A stretch of DNA of 7,306 nucleotides, from contig QNEM01000100.1 of NCBI GenBank assembly GCA_003645215.1, positions 1 through 7,306 on the forward strand, given 5' to 3'. The position numbers were made by a program, and so were the translations under genes. The notes under the pieces are model-generated. The model ran no database searches and had not been told where the DNA came from. It worked only from the letters and a program-made list of their open reading frames with translations. This stretch comes from Gammaproteobacteria bacterium. GTDB taxonomy: Bacteria; Pseudomonadota; Gammaproteobacteria; Eutrophobiales; Eutrophobiaceae. Positions within the stretch are counted from its first letter, which is position 1. Every line of letters begins with the position of its first letter. Of this stretch, positions 4,284 through 7,306 are shown piece by piece.

Positions 4284-6509
4284 TCAAATCATGTCCTGCG
4301 GATCAACATCGACTGACCATCGTACTTTACGTGCCTCGGGAAGCTTATCAAGGTCCTCTATCCAGGGCGTTAGAATTTTTTTCATGGTCTGCCTGTTCCC
4401 GGCCTGAATAATGAGCTGAAGACGATACCGTCCTGCCCGTTTTTCCATAGGGGCTGAAACCGGGCCATAAATTTCCAGTTTCCCCTGAGACAAGGATTGT
4501 AACCTTGTCCTGGCAATATTCAGGAATGTCATAGCGACTGTTTGTTGGTTTGATTCTGCCCGTATCAATACCTGGAAGGAAAATGGCGGCAGCTGTGTCT
4601 GTTGTCGTTCTTCAAGTAGTAGTTCTGTGAACTGATCATAATCATGCAGGGCCAGTTTATTGAGCAAAGGATGTTCAGGATAATGGGTCTGGACGATCAC
4701 AGTTCCCGGTGACTCTCCACGTCCTGCGCGACCACTGACCTGCATTAATATCTGTGCCATACGTTCACTCGCACGGTAATCGACGCTGAAAAGTCCCCTG
4801 TCAGCATCAACGATCCCGACCAGTGTCACATTGGGAAAATGATGACCCTTGGCCAGCATCTGTGTACCAATAAGAATGTCTGCATCGCCAGCATGGATAT
4901 CTTCCAGCATTTTTTGCATGGAACCTTTACGGCGTGTGCTGTCTCGATCGATTCTCAATATTTTTGCTGCGGGCAATAGTTCCGCCAGCGTTTCTTCCAG
5001 GCGTTCAGTACCATGACCAACGTCGATAAGCTGGTTCCCGGAACAATCGGGACACGCACTTAGTAAGCGTTCACTATGCTCACAATGATGACAGTGTAAT
5101 CGATTCTTGCGTTTATGAAATGTCATATAAACATTGCAACGAGGACACTGCGAGATAAAACCACAATCGTGACACATAATGACCGGGGCATAGCCACGAC
5201 GATTAAGAAATAATAATGTTTGCTGCTTCTTATGTAGACGTTGTTCGATATTTTTCAGTAAATACCGGGATATTGCTCCGTGCATTTTTTCATTTCTGAC
5301 ATCATGGATCTGGATATCAGGCAGCCTGGCGTTGCTAACCCGTTTAGATAACAGGAGTTCGTCATAGCGTCCATCCCTGGCGTTTTTCATAGACTCCATG
5401 GAAGGTGTTGCTGAGCCTAGTACTACCGGAATATTTTCTTTTTGCCCGCGTATCAGGGCAAGATCCCTTGCTGAATATCGCAAGCCATCTTGCTGTTTGT
5501 AAGAAAGGTCGTGCTCTTCATCAATAATAATCATTCCCAGTTTTGGCATCGGTGTCCAGATGGCAGAGCGTGTGCCAAGCACCACAGACACTGTTCCATC
5601 GCGTGCTTTCAGCCAGGCAATCAAGCGCTCAGCTTCGGACAGGCCAGAGTGTAGTGCAACGAAATTGTCCCCAAATCTGTGTTTGATGCGATCAATAAAT
5701 TGAGGCGTGAGCCCGATTTCCGGAATCAAAACAAGCACCTGTTTTCCTGATGCTAATATATGTCGAATAAGTTGTAGATAGACTTCAGTCTTGCCACTGC
5801 CGGTAATGCCATTAAGAAGAAAGGCTTGGTAAGCGGTCGAGGAAGCAATAATTTTGTCTATTGCATTTTGTTGTTCCTTATTCGGCTTCAGGATCCATGC
5901 ATTATCATTTTGGTATGGAGTTGTCTCACCAGGTTTTTCTGCTGCTACTATTTTTTCAATCAGGTTTTTTAATGACAGTTCTTTCAGTGGAGTTCGTGCA
6001 TTTTCGAATTCATTCTGTATGCGTGTTTGTGATACGCCATCCTGATGTTGTTTTATGAACTGAAAGATCGCCAGTTGCTTTTTTGCGCGGGAAAGTTCCT
6101 GCGGATACGGTTTCCCCTGATAAGTTTTGCCATGAGTAGTCAGACGCCAGATGACCTCCTGTTTAATTTCTGCAGCTTTGCCCTTACGCAATGAAGAGGG
6201 GATAGAGCTAAATACTACATCGCCTATGGGGTGGTGGTAATAATGACTGGCCCATTCAATCAGCTTAAGGTGCCTGGTTGGAAATAATGGTGTTTCATCT
6301 AACAGTGCCAGGGCTTTTTTCAGCTTATTTTTTGGTACCCGGGTCGTGTCTGCTATGGAAATAATGATGCCAGTACGCACACTGCTTTTACCAAATGGAA
6401 CTTGCAGTCTTTGTCCGGGGGCAAAATTCCCGGGAGCGTAATTATCAGGGGGAAGATAATCAAACAGGCTACGCAGGGGTGAATTAAGTGCAACACGAAG
6501 GATAAGCAT
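4284..6509 (-). CDS. priA: Primosomal protein N', replication restart helicase PriA
   Basis: PriA recognises stalled or repaired replication forks, unwinds the lagging arm in the 3'-5' direction and starts loading of DnaB. The 741 aa are close to E. coli PriA (732). In order: N-terminal 3'-BD DNA-binding domain (about 1-105, with the family start RVALNSPLRSLFDYLPP), winged-helix region (about 110-200), helicase lobe 1 with Walker A GITGSGKT (234-241), DEEH box (330-333) and GSAT (365-368), then a zinc-binding insertion with eight cysteines in four CxxC pairs (446/449, 455/458, 473/476, 486/489), and lobe 2 with GTQMLAKGHHFPNV (548-561) and QVSGRAGRG (590-598). The C-terminal domain ends near the stop. 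No key residue is missing. The ATG at 6509 gives the typical N-terminus, though no clear Shine-Dalgarno precedes it. The upstream gene ends 33 bp away, so the two may share a transcript. Confidence 0.99.
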   Translation of the reverse strand: MLILRVALNSPLRSLFDYLPPDNYAPGNFAPGQRLQVPFGKSSVRTGIIISIADTTRVPKNKLKKALALLDETPLFPTRHLKLIEWASHYYHHPIGDVVFSSIPSSLRKGKAAEIKQEVIWRLTTHGKTYQGKPYPQELSRAKKQLAIFQFIKQHQDGVSQTRIQNEFENARTPLKELSLKNLIEKIVAAEKPGETTPYQNDNAWILKPNKEQQNAIDKIIASSTAYQAFLLNGITGSGKTEVYLQLIRHILASGKQVLVLIPEIGLTPQFIDRIKHRFGDNFVALHSGLSEAERLIAWLKARDGTVSVVLGTRSAIWTPMPKLGMIIIDEEHDLSYKQQDGLRYSARDLALIRGQKENIPVVLGSATPSMESMKNARDGRYDELLLSKRVSNARLPDIQIHDVRNEKMHGAISRYLLKNIEQRLHKKQQTLLFLNRRGYAPVIMCHDCGFISQCPRCNVYMTFHKRKNRLHCHHCEHSERLLSACPDCSGNQLIDVGHGTERLEETLAELLPAAKILRIDRDSTRRKGSMQKMLEDIHAGDADILIGTQMLAKGHHFPNVTLVGIVDADRGLFSVDYRASERMAQILMQVSGRAGRGESPGTVIVQTHYPEHPLLNKLALHDYDQFTELLLEERQQTQLPPFSFQVLIRAESNQQTVAMTFLNIARTRLQSLSQGKLEIYGPVSAPMEKRAGRYRLQLIIQAGNRQTMKKILTPWIEDLDKLPEARKVRWSVDVDPQDMI

Positions 6510-6542
6510 ATTCGTTAATCATAACTCATGCGCAGCAATAGC

Positions 6543-7142
6543 TTATCTACTTTCCTGTACCAGAGATTGCACCTTTTTAATATTTGCACGTTTCATCGGT
6601 TTTTCATCAATGGGACAAACAGGCACCTGTTTGAGTTGTTTTTCAGGAAAAAGAATCAGGACAACTGACATGTGTCCGGCCAGAAAACAACAGGCAGGAA
6701 ATGTTACAGTACTTTTATCTGCCATTCGTATCCTCCGCTCACTATTTTTGTAGGGGATATCATTTTCCATTAACAGGCTGCTGATGGCTTCAGGATTGTC
6801 CGAAAAAAGATGAACAATAATTTCGGATTGACTCCCTGCTGTTCCAGCGAGTACGGGACCTGCCAGGCGGGGATCAAAATGTTCGAACAAGCTCATGATA
6901 TCAATTGCTGTCGTTCTCAGTTTAAATAATTCTTCAGGCTGAAATGAATTTTGGAACAGGGTTTGATAAGAGATCACAGCGCGTTCAATTTCGATATTCG
7001 TTGGCAGATCTTTCTGCTTGAAACCGAGCTGACCAGCGGCCTTACGCTTTGCGGCATAGTAGCTGATCAAACCATCTTCGGCGATATATTGTGCGGCCAG
7101 TTCGGTTATTGCCTGGCGTGCTCTGGAGACGCTTTTTTGCAT
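6543..7142 (-). CDS. Conserved protein of unknown function upstream of priA
   Basis: I take the ATG at 7142 as start (199 aa). A TTG start at 7220 would add 26 residues that overlap the end of the preceding gene and do not look like part of the domain. The protein has no signal peptide or membrane helix, so it is probably cytoplasmic. The N-terminal part is helical and basic (AKRKAAGQLG at 31-40, then LPTNIEIERAVISYQ at 46-60). The C-terminal part has DPRLAGPVLAGTAG (90-103), IIVHLFSDNPEA (108-119), DIPYKNSERRIRM (128-140) and a conserved-looking PVCPIDEKPMKRA (174-186). I recall small gammaproteobacterial proteins with the same features, some with doubtful ligase labels; no function is established to my knowledge. 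The VLAGTAGSQSEIIVHLF stretch loosely recalls the G-S...D signature of nucleotidyltransferases, but the match is too weak to name it. It may be co-transcribed with priA (33-bp gap). Confidence 0.85.
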   Translation of the reverse strand: MQKSVSRARQAITELAAQYIAEDGLISYYAAKRKAAGQLGFKQKDLPTNIEIERAVISYQTLFQNSFQPEELFKLRTTAIDIMSLFEHFDPRLAGPVLAGTAGSQSEIIVHLFSDNPEAISSLLMENDIPYKNSERRIRMADKSTVTFPACCFLAGHMSVVLILFPEKQLKQVPVCPIDEKPMKRANIKKVQSLVQESR

Positions 7143-7156
7143 ACCACTAGTTCTAG

Positions 7157-7187
7157 TCTTAAAACAGGTTCCAATCTTAAAAGAGGT
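7157..7187. repeat. 13-nt near-tandem repeat spanning a stop codon
   Basis: TCTTAAAACAGGT (7157-7169) and TCTTAAAAGAGGT (7175-7187) differ at one base and have an 18-bp period. The right copy contains the stop codon of the upstream gene (7177-7179), so the end of that gene was probably duplicated into the 34-bp gap. A small palindrome, ACTAG-TT-CTAGT (7146-7157), follows just before the next ATG. Confidence 0.55.
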
Positions 7188-7306
7188 CGATAATTTCTGA
7201 ATCTCCCGAATCGCTATCAAACACAGGAACCTGGGTGTCGTCGTTCAATGCAGACGGTGCGTGTTCAGAACGGAAGATTTCAAACATGGCATCGGGGTCA
7301 TTGGGC
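7177..7306 (-). CDS. C-terminal end of an unrecognised protein with an acidic tail
   Basis: The minus strand reads open from the window edge through 42 codons to a TAA stop (7177-7179). The peptide begins PNDPDAMFEIFRSEHAP and ends DSGDSEIIDLF. It is rich in Asp and Ser near the end, with no hydrophobic stretch. Codon use and the sensible C-terminus support a real gene, the last part of a longer protein. I do not recognise the family; DPDAMFEIF is too short to assign. It lies 34 bp upstream of the next gene on the same strand, so the two may form one transcription unit. Confidence 0.65.
   Translation of the reverse strand, partial: PNDPDAMFEIFRSEHAPSALNDDTQVPVFDSDSGDSEIIDLF

Noticed and set aside
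7143..7220. Extension of the 6543-7142 gene to a TTG start at 7220
   Set aside because: The 26 added residues overlap the preceding gene and its stop codon, and do not resemble the start of the recognised domain. The ATG at 7142 gives a sensible N-terminus.
1..7306. A hidden defence, toxin or CRISPR system in the window
   Set aside because: Apart from the two proteins of unknown function and the partial right-end gene, all genes have clear families. No regular repeat-spacer array, nuclease motif set or toxin-antitoxin pair is visible on either strand.

Overview
The window looks like a piece of the core chromosome of a gammaproteobacterium of moderate to low GC. The evidence is a priA - argS - SPOR-protein order on one strand, which matches the priA-argS-SPOR-hslVU order I remember from Pseudomonas aeruginosa, and typical gammaproteobacterial lengths for PriA (741 aa) and ArgRS (578 aa). 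A secreted rhodanese with a CPPFC motif hints at periplasmic sulfur chemistry, but does not fix the species.

Layout: every protein gene reads on the minus strand, so transcription runs from the right end to the left. From right to left there are: the last 42 codons of an unrecognised acidic-tailed protein (7177-7306); a conserved unknown protein of 199 aa (6543-7142); priA (4284-6509); a 170-bp gap with a promoter-like and operator-like region; a periplasmic rhodanese gene (3466-4113); argS with a TTG start (1612-3348); a SPOR-domain, FtsN-like protein 2 bp further on (1031-1609); and a multi-pass membrane protein of unknown function (167-940). The left end holds the last 20 nt of a plus-strand tRNA-Gly (1-20), a 126-bp hairpin-rich segment, and a second exact copy of the tRNA end (147-166) that abuts the stop codon of the membrane gene.

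How the genes fit together: PriA (restart of stalled replication forks), ArgRS (charging of tRNA-Arg) and the SPOR protein (peptidoglycan binding at the division septum) are housekeeping functions linked by old synteny rather than by one pathway. The rhodanese sits between priA and argS with its own promoter-like region and probably acts in the periplasm. The membrane gene and the duplicated tRNA end lie where I would expect hslVU, so the left edge looks like a synteny break and a possible former integration site.

I see no CRISPR array, transposase, integrase, toxin-antitoxin pair or defence system. The most unusual signals are the duplicated tRNA-Gly 3' end with its structured spacer, and the repeat- and dyad-rich promoter region of the rhodanese gene. 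Most of the window is ordinary core genome.
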